64,000 bases of DNA from Ornithinimicrobium sp. CNJ-824 (GCF_001942405.1 NZ_MKKA01000055.1:62001-126000); one strand, 5' to 3'; positions 28,567 to 38,641 are shown, counted from the first letter of the stretch. The notes: generated from the sequence alone by a model not told the origin. Translations and numbers: made by a program.

Positions 28567-29688
28567 GTGTCCCTCCTGCAGCAGCCGACCCGTCGGCGTG
28601 CCACCTTCCACGACCTGACCGTCACCCGGGTCGACCGGCTCACCGACGACGCCGTCGCGATCAGCTTCGCCGTGCCCGAGGAGCTGCGCGAGGAGTTCGA
28701 CTTCAAGCCCGGGCAGCACCTGACCGTGCGGGCGACCGTCGACGGGGAGGACGTGCGGCGGTCCTACTCGTGCTGCATCTCCCGCGGCGAGTCCCGCCGA
28801 CGCGGCGAGGTCCGGGTGGCCTCCGCCCGCGTCCCCGGCGGGGTGATGTCCACCTGGCTCAACGAGCACGTGCAGCCCGGGGACACCCTGCAGGTGATGA
28901 GCCCGCTCGGCTCGTTCGTGTGCCCGACCGACCCGACGGCCGCCCGGCACCACGTGGCGGTCGCCGCCGGCTCGGGCATCACCCCGGTGCTGTCGCTGCT
29001 GACCACGGCGCTGGAGGAGGAGCCGCACTCCCGCGCCACCTTGATCTTCGGCAACCGGCGCACCGACTCGATCATGTTCCTCGAGGAGCTCATGGAGCTG
29101 AAGAACCGCTTCCCCGGCCGGTTCAGCCTCTTCACCGTGCTCTCCCGGGAGCGGCAGGACCTCGAGCTGTTCACCGGCCGGATCGACCGGGACAAGCTGG
29201 AGACGATGCTGGCCACGTTCGTCCCCGAGGACGAGGTGGACGAGTGGTACCTCTGCGGTCCCTTCGGCATGGTCGAGGCCGCCCGCACCGTCCTGGCCGA
29301 GCGGGAGGTGCCGCCCGAGCACGTGCACCACGAGATCTTCCACGTCGACGACAGCGGCGGCATCGCGCCGCCGCCGGTCGCCGAGCCGGTCGACCCGGGG
29401 GCCCCGCCGGAGGCCGTCGTGACCGTGACCCTCGACGGGCGGACGACGACGGTGCCCATGTCGACGCGGGCGGAGTCGATCCTGGACGCCACCCTGCGGG
29501 AGCGGCCGGACGCGCCGTTCTCCTGCACCGGCGGCGTCTGCGGCACCTGCCGGGCCAAGGTCGTCGACGGCGAGGTCCGGATGGACCGCAACTACGCGCT
29601 GGAGCCCGACGAGGTCGAGCGCGGCTACCGGCTCATGTGCCAGTCGCACCCGGTGTCGGACACGGTGACCATCGACTACGACGCCTGA
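28567..29688 (+). CDS. paaE: PaaE, ferredoxin-NADP reductase-type electron donor of the epoxidase
   Basis: PaaE passes electrons from NADPH through FAD and a [2Fe-2S] centre to PaaA. The 373-residue protein has the FAD domain (FKPGQHLTV, RRSYSCCIS) at about residues 45-120. The NAD(P)-binding domain (AAGSGITPVLSLL, CGPFGMV) covers about 125-260. The plant-type ferredoxin domain has ligands Cys320, Cys325, Cys328 and Cys358. The GTG at 28567 follows TCTAGGAGCCT. The last 13 bases overlap the convergent DadA-like gene. Confidence 0.95.
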   Translation: MSLLQQPTRRRATFHDLTVTRVDRLTDDAVAISFAVPEELREEFDFKPGQHLTVRATVDGEDVRRSYSCCISRGESRRRGEVRVASARVPGGVMSTWLNEHVQPGDTLQVMSPLGSFVCPTDPTAARHHVAVAAGSGITPVLSLLTTALEEEPHSRATLIFGNRRTDSIMFLEELMELKNRFPGRFSLFTVLSRERQDLELFTGRIDRDKLETMLATFVPEDEVDEWYLCGPFGMVEAARTVLAEREVPPEHVHHEIFHVDDSGGIAPPPVAEPVDPGAPPEAVVTVTLDGRTTTVPMSTRAESILDATLRERPDAPFSCTGGVCGTCRAKVVDGEVRMDRNYALEPDEVERGYRLMCQSHPVSDTVTIDYDA

Positions 29689-31067
29689 GCCGGCGGCACC
29701 GGTCGGCCGCCCCCGGGGGCCGGGCGCCGGCGGAGGCGTGACGGCGTCCAGTCGACCCGCCGCAGCGGGTCCAGCGGGGCCAGCTCGGGCGGGGTCGACC
29801 CGCCGACGATCGTCTCGGCGAGCAGCTGCCCCGTGACCGGCCCCAGGGTGATCCCCCACATGCCGTGGCCCCCGGCGACGAAGACCCGCTCGGAGGTCGT
29901 GCGGCCCACGAGCGGCAGCCCGTCGGCGGTGACCGGGCGGGACCCGACCCACTCGTCCCGACGCTCGTCGAGCGGGATGCCCTGCAGCATCGGCCGGACG
30001 GAGTCGACGATGGCCCGGATGCGGCGGGTGTCGAGGGGCTCGTCGGGCCGGCGGAACTCCATCATCCCCGCCACCCGCAGGCGGTCGCCGAGGGGCGTGA
30101 GGGCGACCCGGGCCTCGGGCAGGTAGAGCGGGCCCACCGGCATCCGCTCCGGGGTCACGCTGAAGGAGTAGCCCCGGCCGGCCTGGACGACGTGGCGGAC
30201 CCCGAACGGTGCCACGAGGTCGCCCAGCCACGCCCCCGTCGCGACGACCACCGCGTCGTAGGGGGCTGCGTCGCCCGGCCCGGCGTCCCCGTCCTGCCCG
30301 GTGTGCCCACCGGTGTGCCCGCCCCGCCCCGAGGCGTCGGTCCTGCGGGCGCGCACCTCGACCGCGCCGCCGCGGTCGACCAGGTCGGTGACCTCGGCGC
30401 CCGTCACCACGGTGCCGCCCCGCTGCCGGACGGCGTCGGCCAGGGCGGCGACGAAGCGGACCGGGTCCAGGTAGCGCTGGCCACGGATGAGCACCGCCGC
30501 CTCCACCGCCTCGGAGACCGCCGGCTCACGGCGGCGGGCCTCGTCGCCGGAGACGAGCTCGTGGTCCACCTCACCGCCGGCGGAGGCGATGTGCCGGAAC
30601 TCCTCCAGCAGCACCTTGACGTTGCGGACGTCGGTGTAGCAGGCGACGAGCGGGTCGGCCTGGTGGACGGTGCCGTCGACACCGTGCCGGACCAGGTGGG
30701 AGAAGGAGTCCAGCGACCGGTCGTTGAGGGGCAGCAGGGCCCGCATGGCCTTCTCCCAGCGGCCCATCGTGCTGTGCCGGACGAAACCCCCGACGAAGCG
30801 GATCAGCCGAGGGTCCGCCCGGGGCGGGAGGTAGACCGGTGACCCGGGGTTGACGAGCGCCCTGACCCCGTAGCGCAGCACGGCCGGCTCGGGCAGCGGC
30901 GTGGCGATCGCCGGGGTCAGCCACCCCGCGTTGCCCCAGGAGGCGCCCGCAGCGACCCCCTCGCGGTCGAGCACGGTGACGTCCACCCCGTGCTCCTGCA
31001 GGTGCCAGGCCGTCGCCAGCCCGACCATCCCGGCGCCGACGACGGCGACCCTGCGCATGCCCGACAT
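29676..31067 (-). CDS. DadA-like FAD-dependent D-amino acid dehydrogenase/oxidase
   Basis: A 463-residue FAD enzyme of the DAO family. The dinucleotide motif RRVAVVGAGMVGLATAWHL opens the protein. GAGWGNAGW-type residues (ASWGNAGWLTPA) follow, as in D-amino acid dehydrogenases, and the C-terminal FAD motif GGHGMWGITLGPVTGQLL is present. A Gly/His/Asp-rich insertion of about 25 residues lies near residue 265. Substrate could be a D-amino acid or another amine. The ATG at 31067 is three bases after GGAGGT; an in-frame ATG at 31058 is 12 bases after it, so either may be used. Confidence 0.85.
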   Translation of the reverse strand: MSGMRRVAVVGAGMVGLATAWHLQEHGVDVTVLDREGVAAGASWGNAGWLTPAIATPLPEPAVLRYGVRALVNPGSPVYLPPRADPRLIRFVGGFVRHSTMGRWEKAMRALLPLNDRSLDSFSHLVRHGVDGTVHQADPLVACYTDVRNVKVLLEEFRHIASAGGEVDHELVSGDEARRREPAVSEAVEAAVLIRGQRYLDPVRFVAALADAVRQRGGTVVTGAEVTDLVDRGGAVEVRARRTDASGRGGHTGGHTGQDGDAGPGDAAPYDAVVVATGAWLGDLVAPFGVRHVVQAGRGYSFSVTPERMPVGPLYLPEARVALTPLGDRLRVAGMMEFRRPDEPLDTRRIRAIVDSVRPMLQGIPLDERRDEWVGSRPVTADGLPLVGRTTSERVFVAGGHGMWGITLGPVTGQLLAETIVGGSTPPELAPLDPLRRVDWTPSRLRRRPAPGGGRPVPPAQAS

Positions 31068-31177
31068 CCGACCTCCCTGTCGACGTGTTGGGCCCATGGT
31101 GGCACCCGCCTGCCGCCGGCGCCGAGCCGGGTCTCACCGGGAGGCCGGGCCCTCACCGGTCGGCCGGCGGGCGGTCC

Positions 31178-31810
31178 TCAGCCGCGGAGCGTGTGCCAGG
31201 CCACCCCGATCTCGTCGAGCAGCTCGCGCAGCAGCGGCAGGCTGACCCCGACCACCGCGTGGTAGTCGCCCTCGATGCCACGCACGTAGGGCCCTCCGAG
31301 GCCGTCCACGGTGAACGCCCCCGCGACGGTCAGCGGTTCACCCGTCGCCACGTAGGCCTCGATCTCCTCGTCGGTCAGGTCGGCGAAGTGGACCACCGTC
31401 GAGGCCGTCGCGCCGAGGGTCGCCCCCGTCCCGCCCTCCCGGTTGTCGATCACCCAGTGGCCCGTGTGCAGCGTCCCGGAGCGACCACGCATGAGCCGCC
31501 ACCGTTCGGTGGCCGTGGCCGCGTCCCTGGGCTTGCCGTACATCCGCCCGTCCAGCTCGAGCACCGAGTCGCAGCCCAGCACGAGGGAGTCGGGCTCCTC
31601 CTGGCCCACCACCGCCTCGCACTTGGCCCGCGCCAGGGTGAGCGCGACGTCGGCGGGCGGGAGCACGCCATACCTGTCCTGTGCGCGGGTCAGCGCCGCC
31701 TCCTCGTCCACGCCCGAGACGACGACCTCCGGCTCCACCCCGGCGCTGGTGAGCGAGGCGAGGCGGGCGGGGGAGGCGGAGGCCAGGACGAGGGGAACCG
31801 GCCCGTTCAC
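31178..31810 (-). CDS. maf: Maf family nucleotide pyrophosphatase
   Basis: Maf proteins hydrolyse non-canonical or methylated nucleoside triphosphates and affect septum formation. The 210-residue protein has the N-terminal signature LVLASASPARLASL, the central LARAKCEAVV and the GCDSVLELDGRMYGKP block with catalytic Asp, and the IEGDYHAVVG segment. The GTG start overlaps the DUF885 gene stop by four bases. The 110-base gap to the DadA-like gene holds no visible gene. Confidence 0.93.
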   Translation of the reverse strand: MNGPVPLVLASASPARLASLTSAGVEPEVVVSGVDEEAALTRAQDRYGVLPPADVALTLARAKCEAVVGQEEPDSLVLGCDSVLELDGRMYGKPRDAATATERWRLMRGRSGTLHTGHWVIDNREGGTGATLGATASTVVHFADLTDEEIEAYVATGEPLTVAGAFTVDGLGGPYVRGIEGDYHAVVGVSLPLLRELLDEIGVAWHTLRG

Positions 31811-33497
31811 AGCTCGCCCAGGACGGCCGCGCGCAGGGTGTCCAGCCCGACGCCGCCGATGTCGAGGGCACGACGGTGGAAGGCCTTGAGGTCGAAGGCC
31901 TCGCCCTCCCGGCTGCGTGCGCCGTCCCGCAGCTCCAGCCACAGGCGCTCGCCCACCTTGTAGGAGGGCGCCTGTCCCGGCCAGCCCAGGTAGCGGTCCA
32001 GCTCGAACCGGACGAACCCCTCGTCCATGTTGACGTGGCGGTTGAGGAACTCCCAGGCCTTGTCGTAGGTCCACTCGCCGCCGCCGACCTCCTCGGGGGC
32101 CTCGAACCCGCAGTGCACGCCGATGTCGAGCACGACGCGGGCGGCCCGCAGCGACTGGCCGTCGAGCAGGCCGAGGCGGTCGCCCGGATCGTCCATGTAG
32201 CCCAGGTCGGCCATCAGCCACTCGCTGTAGAGCGCCCAGCCCTCGGCGTGCCCGGAGGTCCCCGACGCCAGCCGGCGCCACCGGTTGAGCAGCTCGGAGC
32301 GGTAGACGGTCTGGGCGATCTGCAGGTGGTGGCCGGGGACCCCCTCGTGGTAGACGGTGGTCAGCTCGCGCCAGGTGGAGAACCGGGTCACGCCCTTGGG
32401 CACCGACCACCACATCCGCCCGGGACGGGAGAAGTCCTCGGACGGGCCGGTGTAGTAGATCCCGCCCGTCTGGCTGGGGGCGATCATGCACTCGATGCGG
32501 CGGACCGGCTCGGGGACGTCGAAGTGGGTCCCGGCCAGGTTGGCGACCGCCTCGTCGGCCTTGACCTGCATCCACCCGCGCAGGGCGTCGGTGCCCTCCA
32601 GCTGGTAGGCCGGGTCGTCGTCGAGGATCTGGACGGCCTCCTTGACCGAGGCGCCGGGGCGGATCTGCTCGGCCGTCTCCGCCATCATCCGGGTGATGCG
32701 GGCCAGCTCCTCCTGCCCCCAGCGGTAGGTCTCCTCCAGGTCGATCACGGCACCGAGGAAGCTGCGGGAGCGCAGGGCGTACAGCTCGCGGCCGCAGGCG
32801 TCGGACTCCGGCGCGGTGGGGGCGAGCTCGTCGAGGAAGGTCGCCAGCGCGCCGAAGGCCGCCTTGGCCGAGGTGGCGGCCGCGGCCAGCAGGCCGCGGA
32901 CCTCCTCGGACTGCCCGGCGGCCTCCTCGAGCAGGGCGTCGAAGGTGCTCGTCCCGTCGCCGGCCTGGTCGCGGCACTGCTCGGCCACCTTGACGACCTG
33001 CCGGCGGGGAGCCACCTGGCCCCGCTCGGCAGACCAGGTCAGGGCGGAGGCGTACTGCTCCAGGGCCCGCGGGACGTTGTCCAGGCGCGCGGCGACGGTG
33101 CGCCAGTGCTCCTCGGTGTCCTTGGCCATCAGGTCGAAGATGTCCCGGACGGCCTGGGGCGCGGACGCGATGACGTTGAGGTCGACGGGCGCGCGCCCGT
33201 CCAGCACCAGGTCGAGCTCCTCGACCTCCAGGCCCAGCCGCTCACGCAGCGCGGCGGCCGTGACCTTGTCGGTGTCGTCCTGCGGCTCGAGCCGGTCGAG
33301 CTGCTCCAGGGTGTCGGCGCACAGGTCGCGGTGGGCCCGGAGCCCCTCGACCGACAGGTCGTCGATCCGGTCGTCGGCGCCGGGCACGCCAGGTAGGTCG
33401 CCTCGAGGGGGCTGAGGGCCACCGAGGCGTCCAGGTGGGCCTCTGCGAGGCGGTCGATGTCGGTCCAGGAACGGGTCTGCTGCGGGGTCGTCGTCAC
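31807..33497 (-). CDS. DUF885 family (putative metallopeptidase) protein (apparent frameshift)
   Basis: A large helical zincin-like protein with the motif VYHEGVPGHHLQ (HExxxGHH) around two-thirds of its length, and later GHAEGWALYSEWL, both hallmarks of DUF885. Its substrate is unknown. The first 37 residues (MTTTPQQTRSWTDIDRLAEA onward) are in one frame. The rest follows in another, joined if one base is restored at about 33390 (ctg ggc gtg), giving about 563 residues. It is the first gene of an operon with maf. Confidence 0.85.
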
Positions 33498-33503
33498 GGG
33501 CCG

Positions 33504-33509
33504 ACGCTA
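33504..33509 (-). promoter_or_regulatory. Leaderless -10 hexamer for the DUF885 gene
   Basis: On the minus strand this reads TAGCGT and ends six bases before the GTG at 33497. Confidence 0.6.
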
Positions 33510-33542
33510 CCTCGCAGGACCGACGAGGTGCAGGGCAGGCAC

Positions 33543-33548
33543 TACCCT
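33543..33548 (+). promoter_or_regulatory. Leaderless -10 hexamer for the Tam-like gene
   Basis: TACCCT ends six bases before the ATG at 33555. Confidence 0.6.
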
Positions 33549-33554
33549 GCCCCG

Positions 33555-34334
33555 ATGGGCCAGGACTGGGACCCGGAGCACTACTCGCGGTTCGCCGACG
33601 AACGGGACCGGCCGTTCGTCGAGCTGCTGGCGCGGGTGCCGGACACCGCCCCCGCCAGGGTGGTCGACCTCGGCTGCGGTCCCGGGCGGGGACTGCTCGC
33701 GATGGCCCGCCGGTGGCCGCACGCCGAGATCCTCGGGGTCGACGCCAGCCCGGCGATGGTCCAGGCCGCCCGCGCCGCCGGTGCGTCGGCCGAGGTGGGG
33801 GACCTGCGGGCGTGGGCGTCCGTTGACCGGTCGGTGGTGGACCTGCTGGTGACGACCGCGACGCTGCAGTGGGTGCCCGGCCACCTCGAGATGCTGCCGG
33901 CCCTGCTGCGCAGGGTCCGGCCAGGAGGCGCCCTGGCCATGTCCGTCCCCGGCAACTTCGGGGAGCCCAGCCACACCCTGCGCCGGGAGATCGCCGCCCG
34001 CCCGGACTACGCCCGGCACCTGGCAGGGGTCGCCGAACCGGCCGCCCACGACCCCGTGGACTACCTGGCGGTGCTGGCCGGGGCCGGTGCCGAGGTGGAC
34101 GCGTGGGAGACGACGTACCTCCACGTCCTGGACCCCGAGGGCCGCGACCCCGACCCCGTCCTCACCTGGGTGTCCGCCACCGGTGCCAGGCCCACCCTGG
34201 AGGCCCTGCCCGAGGACCTGCGCGCGCGGTTCGTCGAGGAGTTCGCCGCCGCCCTGCGCCTCGCCTACCCCCGGACCTCCCTGGGGGTGGTGCTGCCCTT
34301 CCGGCGGGTGTTCGCGGTGGCCCGCCGCCGCTGA
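33555..34334 (+). CDS. tam: Trans-aconitate 2-methyltransferase-like SAM methyltransferase
   Basis: Tam methylates trans-aconitate, which otherwise inhibits aconitase. The 259-residue protein begins WDPEHYSRFADERDRPF, the characteristic Tam N-terminus. It has the SAM motif VVDLGCGPGRGLL near residue 38 and ATLQWVPGH in the motif IV region. The C-terminus (LGVVLPFRRVFAVARR) also fits Tam. It is divergent from the DUF885 gene, with both promoters in the 57-base gap. Confidence 0.88.
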   Translation: MGQDWDPEHYSRFADERDRPFVELLARVPDTAPARVVDLGCGPGRGLLAMARRWPHAEILGVDASPAMVQAARAAGASAEVGDLRAWASVDRSVVDLLVTTATLQWVPGHLEMLPALLRRVRPGGALAMSVPGNFGEPSHTLRREIAARPDYARHLAGVAEPAAHDPVDYLAVLAGAGAEVDAWETTYLHVLDPEGRDPDPVLTWVSATGARPTLEALPEDLRARFVEEFAAALRLAYPRTSLGVVLPFRRVFAVARRR

Positions 34335-34377
34335 CCCCGTCCGTGGCGCGGGGGCCGCAGGAGGTGCCGGCACCGCA

Positions 34378-34383
34378 TACCGT
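34378..34383 (+). promoter_or_regulatory. Leaderless -10 hexamer for the MOSC gene
   Basis: TACCGT ends seven bases before the ATG at 34391. It overlaps a GCATACC heptamer. Confidence 0.6.
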
Positions 34384-34390
34384 GTCGTCC

Positions 34391-35050
34391 ATGCCCGCAC
34401 GCGTCCGCTCGACCAACCTGGCCAGTCCCAAGCCCGAGCCGGGCGGCAAGCCCTACGCGACGGGCATCGACAAACGACCGGTGCCCTCGATCGAGGTCTT
34501 CGCCCCCGGCCCGTCCTACGGCGACGGGCCCGGCGTGGTCGCCGACCACGTGGGCGACGAGCAGCACCACGGCGGCGCGCACAAGGCCGTCTACGCCTAC
34601 GCCCGCGAGGAGCTGGACCACTGGGAGCGCGAGCTCTCCCGGGGGCTGTCGGACGGCACCTTCGGCGAGAACCTCACCACCGAGGGGATCGACCTGGAGG
34701 CCCTGCTCGTCAATCAGCGGATCAGGGTCGGCGACGACGTCGTGCTCGAGGTGTCGGTGGCGCGCACGCCCTGCTCGACCTTCGCCGGTCACCTGGGGGA
34801 GCGGGGCTGGCTGAGGAGGTTCACCGAGCGGGGGCGGTGCGGCGTCTACCTGCGCGTCGTCGCGCCCGGGACGGTGCGTGCGGGCGACGCGGTCGAGGTG
34901 CTGGAGCCGCCGGACCACGACGTCGACATGCGGGTGGCCTTCGCCGCAGCGATGGGTGACGACGAGGCCGCCGCCAGGGTGGTGGCCGCCGGCTGCCTGC
35001 CGAGGATGTACCACGACCGGCTGGCCGCGCGCCTGCGCGCGCGGGGCTGA
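34391..35050 (+). CDS. MOSC domain protein (YiiM-like)
   Basis: A 219-residue protein with the MOSC fold, found in molybdenum-cofactor sulfurases and in YiiM proteins that detoxify N-hydroxylated bases. The pattern matches the family: DHVGDEQHHGGAHKAVYAYA, FGENLTTEGIDLEALLV and the Cys-containing VARTPCSTFAGHLG. The 30 C-terminal residues are helical and basic, as in the YiiM 3-alpha domain. I infer a redox role with molybdenum cofactor; no molybdenum genes lie nearby. Confidence 0.85.
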   Translation: MPARVRSTNLASPKPEPGGKPYATGIDKRPVPSIEVFAPGPSYGDGPGVVADHVGDEQHHGGAHKAVYAYAREELDHWERELSRGLSDGTFGENLTTEGIDLEALLVNQRIRVGDDVVLEVSVARTPCSTFAGHLGERGWLRRFTERGRCGVYLRVVAPGTVRAGDAVEVLEPPDHDVDMRVAFAAAMGDDEAAARVVAAGCLPRMYHDRLAARLRARG

Positions 35051-35062
35051 ACGACCCGCCGC

Positions 35063-35323
35063 TCAGCGGGGCAGCGCCGAGGCCCTCCACCCGTCGGGGC
35101 CGACCGCCGGCCGCGGGCGGGCGAACCGGGCACGGGCCGTCCACAGGGTCCGGCGCCGGGCGTCGCCGCCCGCCCCGCCACCGTCGGAGCCGACGGCGCT
35201 GAGCACCACGGCCAGCGCGGCGATCTGCTCGGGGCTGGGGTTGCCCCGCTCCACCCGGATCACCGGCGCGTCCGCGGCCGCACCCTCGGCCGCGGCGCCC
35301 TCCGCCGGGGTCGTGGCGCTCAC
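35063..35323 (-). CDS. accE: Acyl-CoA carboxylase epsilon subunit
   Basis: The epsilon subunit stabilises the complex of biotinylated alpha chain and AccD5 in actinobacteria. The 86-residue protein is Ala/Glu-rich at the start, then has [23 protein letters not shown], the family signature, and a C-terminal tail with LWTARARF. The GTG start overlaps the accD5 stop by four bases. Confidence 0.9.
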   Translation of the reverse strand: MSATTPAEGAAAEGAAADAPVIRVERGNPSPEQIAALAVVLSAVGSDGGGAGGDARRRTLWTARARFARPRPAVGPDGWRASALPR

Positions 35324-36948
35324 AGCGGGATGTTCCCGTGCTTGCGGGGCGCGCGGCTGGAGCGCTTGGAGCGCAGGTGGCGCAGCGCCCGGGCGACCTG
35401 GACCCGGGTCTCGGAGGGCTCGATGACGGCGTCGACGTAGCCGCGTTCGGCGGCCACGTAGGGGTTGGCGAGGGTGTCCTCGTACTCCTGGATCCGGCGC
35501 TGCCGCTCGGCCTCGACGTCGCCGCCCTCGGCGGCGACCGCGGCCAGCTCGCGGCGGTAGAGGATGTTGGCCGCGCCCTGGGCGCCCATGACGGCGATCT
35601 GCGCGGTCGGCCAGGCCAGGTTGACGTCGGCGCCGAGGTGCTTGGAGCCCATGACGTCGTAGGCGCCGCCGTAGGCCTTGCGGGTGATGACCGTGACGAG
35701 CGGGACGGTGGCCTCGGCGTAGGCGTAGAGCAGCTTGGCCCCGCGCCGGATGATGCCGCCGAACTCCTGGTCGGTGCCGGGCAGGAAGCCCGGGACGTCG
35801 ACGAAGGTGAGGATCGGCAGGTTGAACGCGTCGCAGGTGCGCACGAACCGGGCGGCCTTCTCCGAGGCGTCGATGTCCAGGGTGCCGGCCAGCTGCATCG
35901 GCTGGTTGGCCACGACGCCGACGGACCGGCCCTCGACCCGGCCGAACCCGACCACGATGTTGGGGGCGAAGAGCTCCTGGACCTCCAGGAAGTCGCCGTC
36001 GTCGACCACCGTCTGGATCGCGGTCCTGATGTCGTAGGGCACGTTGGGGGAGTCGGGGACCAGGGTGTTGAGGGCCTCGTCCTGCTCGTCGACCTCCTCG
36101 TCCACGTCGGCGTCGAAGGCCGGCGGGTCCTCGAGGTTGTTCTGCGGCAGGAACCCCAGCAGCTCCTTGACGTAGTCGAGCGCGTCGTCCTCGTCGCTGG
36201 CCATGTAGTGCGCCACGCCGGAGGTCGAGTTGTGCGTGCGCGCCCCGCCGAGCTCCTCGAAGGTCACGTCCTCCCCGGTGACGGTCTTGATGACGTCGGG
36301 GCCGGTGATGAACATGTGCGAGGTCTGGTCGACCATGACCACGAAGTCGGTGATCGCCGGGGAGTAGACCGCCCCGCCCGCGCACGGGCCCATGACCAGG
36401 GAGATCTGCGGGATGACCCCGGAGGCGTCGACGTTGCGGCGGAAGATCTCGGCGTAGAGGCCCAGGGCGACCACGCCCTCCTGGATGCGGGCGCCGCCGG
36501 AGTCGTTGATCCCGATCACCGGGCAGCCGATCTTCATCGCCAGGTCCATGACCTTGACGATCTTCTCGCCGAAGACCTCGCCCAGCGACCCGCCGAAGAC
36601 GGTGAAGTCCTGGGAGAAGACCGCGACCGGGCGGCCGTCGACCGTGCCGTAGCCGGTGACGACCCCGTCGCCGTAGGGCCGGTTGCGCTCCTGCCCGAAC
36701 GCGGTCGAGCGGTGCCGCGCCAGGGCGTCCAGCTCGGTGAAGCTGCCCTCGTCGAGCAGGGCCTCGACCCGTTCGCGGGCGGTCTTCTTGCCACGGGCGT
36801 GCTGCTTCTCCACGGCCTTGGCCGACCCGGCGTGCACGGCCTCGTCCACCCGGGCCCGCAGGTCGGCCAGCCGGCCGGCGGTCGTGCGCATGTCCGGGCC
36901 CTCGCCGCTGCTGTCGGCGGGCGGTCCGGCGCTGACGGTCTCACTCAT
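35320..36948 (-). CDS. accD5: Propionyl/acetyl-CoA carboxylase beta subunit (carboxyltransferase)
   Basis: The beta subunit moves carboxyl groups from biotin to propionyl- or acetyl-CoA. The 542-residue protein has the normal length. Motifs include [13 protein letters not shown] and [13 protein letters not shown] in the N-terminal crotonase half, and [18 protein letters not shown] and [18 protein letters not shown] in the C-terminal half, forming the two oxyanion holes. The ATG at 36948 is supported by TAAGTT seven bases upstream. It is divergent from birA, which encodes the ligase that biotinylates its partner subunit. Confidence 0.95.
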   Translation of the reverse strand: MSETVSAGPPADSSGEGPDMRTTAGRLADLRARVDEAVHAGSAKAVEKQHARGKKTARERVEALLDEGSFTELDALARHRSTAFGQERNRPYGDGVVTGYGTVDGRPVAVFSQDFTVFGGSLGEVFGEKIVKVMDLAMKIGCPVIGINDSGGARIQEGVVALGLYAEIFRRNVDASGVIPQISLVMGPCAGGAVYSPAITDFVVMVDQTSHMFITGPDVIKTVTGEDVTFEELGGARTHNSTSGVAHYMASDEDDALDYVKELLGFLPQNNLEDPPAFDADVDEEVDEQDEALNTLVPDSPNVPYDIRTAIQTVVDDGDFLEVQELFAPNIVVGFGRVEGRSVGVVANQPMQLAGTLDIDASEKAARFVRTCDAFNLPILTFVDVPGFLPGTDQEFGGIIRRGAKLLYAYAEATVPLVTVITRKAYGGAYDVMGSKHLGADVNLAWPTAQIAVMGAQGAANILYRRELAAVAAEGGDVEAERQRRIQEYEDTLANPYVAAERGYVDAVIEPSETRVQVARALRHLRSKRSSRAPRKHGNIPL

Positions 36949-36955
36949 GGGTCCG

Positions 36956-36961
36956 AACTTA
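36956..36961 (-). promoter_or_regulatory. Leaderless -10 hexamer for accD5
   Basis: On the minus strand this reads TAAGTT and ends seven bases before the accD5 ATG. It shares the TA at 36960-36961 with the birA -10 on the other strand. Confidence 0.65.
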
Positions 36962-36965
36962 CCCT
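36960..36965 (+). promoter_or_regulatory. Leaderless -10 hexamer for birA
   Basis: TACCCT ends seven bases before the birA ATG and overlaps the accD5 hexamer by two bases, so the two promoters should be mutually exclusive. Confidence 0.65.
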
Positions 36966-36972
36966 TGACCGC

Positions 36973-37785
36973 ATGACCGTCGTGCGATGGGCCGCGCCCG
37001 AGCGGCACGAGTCGATAGGCTCGACCAACACCGAGGCGCTGGGCGACCCCCGGCCCGGCCGGGTCGTCGTCGCCGACCACCAGACCGGGGGTCTGGGGCG
37101 GCGCGGGCGCCGGTGGGAGTCGCCGCCGGGCCGGGGACTGGCGGTCAGCGCCGTGGTGCCGGCCGTGGCCCCCGAGGTCATGGGCTGGCTCCCGCTCGCC
37201 GCCGGCCTCGCCCTCGTCCGCGCCCTCACCGGGAGCCGCTGGCCGGTGCCGGTCGCCCTCAAGTGGCCCAACGACGTGCTCGCGGTGCTGCGGGCCCCGT
37301 CCCCGCACCAGGAACCGGTCCTGACGACCGGGGACGGCCGGGACTGGGGAAAGGTCGCCGGGATCCTGGCCCAGGTGGCCGACGCCCGGGCCGACACGGT
37401 GGTCCTCGGTGCCGGTCTCAACGTGGACCACGGGCCGGACGAGCTGCCCGTGCCCACGGCGACCTCCTGGCGGCTGGCGCGCGGTGGTGCGCCGCTGCCC
37501 CCCGGGGCGCGGGAGGACCTGCTGCCGCTGTACCTGCACCACCTGGGCTCCCTCCACGCCCGGCTCGCCGGGGGTGCGGCCGGGGCCGTGCGCACGGCAT
37601 ACCTCCAGCGGTGCGTCACGGTCGGGCTGCCGGTGGTGGTGCACCGGCCCGACGGCGGCCGCACCGGGGGCACGGCCGTGGACGTGGACGCGGACGGGGC
37701 GCTCGTGGTGGAGGGGCCCGCGGGCCGGACCGTGCACCACGCGGGGGACGTCGCGCACGTCCGGCCGCCGCCGGGGGACGGGTGA
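36973..37785 (+). CDS. birA: Biotin-[acetyl-CoA-carboxylase] ligase
   Basis: BirA activates biotin as biotinyl-AMP and attaches it to the biotin carrier protein of the acyl-CoA carboxylase. The 270-residue protein starts near the catalytic core without a DNA-binding domain (group I). Motifs are the GSTNTEA segment, [21 protein letters not shown] for biotin, LKWPNDVL and KVAGILAQV. The central loop between the last two is longer than usual (about 20 residues). The gene is divergent from accD5. Confidence 0.93.
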   Translation: MTVVRWAAPERHESIGSTNTEALGDPRPGRVVVADHQTGGLGRRGRRWESPPGRGLAVSAVVPAVAPEVMGWLPLAAGLALVRALTGSRWPVPVALKWPNDVLAVLRAPSPHQEPVLTTGDGRDWGKVAGILAQVADARADTVVLGAGLNVDHGPDELPVPTATSWRLARGGAPLPPGAREDLLPLYLHHLGSLHARLAGGAAGAVRTAYLQRCVTVGLPVVVHRPDGGRTGGTAVDVDADGALVVEGPAGRTVHHAGDVAHVRPPPGDG

Positions 37786-37810
37786 GCACCGGCGCGGCCC
37801 GGCCGGACGC

Positions 37811-37816
37811 TACCCT
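37811..37816 (+). promoter_or_regulatory. Leaderless -10 hexamer for the enoyl-CoA hydratase gene
   Basis: TACCCT ends seven bases before the ATG at 37824. Confidence 0.6.
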
Positions 37817-37823
37817 GCCAGCC

Positions 37824-38616
37824 ATGGACGCACCCACGATGCTGCAGGTCACCCGGCACGGAGACGACGGTCACGTGGTCGAGGTGGCGCTGGACCGCCC
37901 GGCGTCGATGAACGCCGTCAGCACCGACTTCGCCCGCGAAATCACGGCCACGATGACCGCGCTGTCGGCCGACGAGGGCGTCCGGGCGGTCGTGGTCACC
38001 AGCACCTCCCCGCGGGCCTTCTGCGTCGGCGCGGACCTCAAGGAGCGCAACGGCTTCACCGACGCCAGATGATGGACCACCGGCTCGTCACCCGGAAGGC
38101 CTACCGCGCCGTCCTCGACCTGCCGATGCCGGCCGTGGCGGCGGTCGAGGGCTTCGCCCTCGGCGGAGGTATGGAGATCGCGCTCAGCTGCGACCTCGTC
38201 GTCGCCGGGACGGAGGCGACCGTCGGCCTGCCGGAGGTGGGCGTCGGGGTGGTCCCCGGCGGTGGCGGGACCCAGCTGGTGACCCGCAGGGTCGGCTGGT
38301 CGCGGGCCGCGTCGATGATCTTCACCGGCCGCCGGATGACGGCGAAGGAGGCGCACCGGCTGGGCGTCCTCGACGAGCTCGTGGAGGCCGGCACGGCCCG
38401 GGACCGCGCCCTGGAGATCGCCGCGCAGATCGCGGGCAACTCCCCGGTGGCCGTCCGCAACGCCAAGCGCGCGATGCGCCTGGGCATGGGGGTCGACCTG
38501 GCCGCCGGCCTGGAGATCGAGGACGGAGCCTGGCGGGCGACCGCCTTCAGCGGGGACCGCAAGGAGGGTGTCGCCGCCTTCGCCGAGAAGCGCGCGCCGC
38601 GGTGGCCCGGACGTGA
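37824..38616 (+). CDS. Enoyl-CoA hydratase/isomerase (two apparent frameshifts)
   Basis: A crotonase-family enzyme. The first part has VEVALDRPASMNAVS and the oxyanion-hole CoA motif SPRAFCVGADLKE. One missing C at about 38066 (gcc cag atg) moves it to the frame with MPAVAAVEGFALGGGMEIALSCD, GLPEVGVGVVPGGGGTQ and the C-terminal FAEKRAPRWPG. That frame then has no stop before the response regulator. A second missing G near 38608 (ccc ggg acg) would put the TGA at 38614-38616 in frame and end the protein as RWPGT, a normal length of about 264. I take that as the likely end. Confidence 0.85.
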
Positions 38617-38641
38617 GGAGTCACGGGGGCGCATACTGTGT

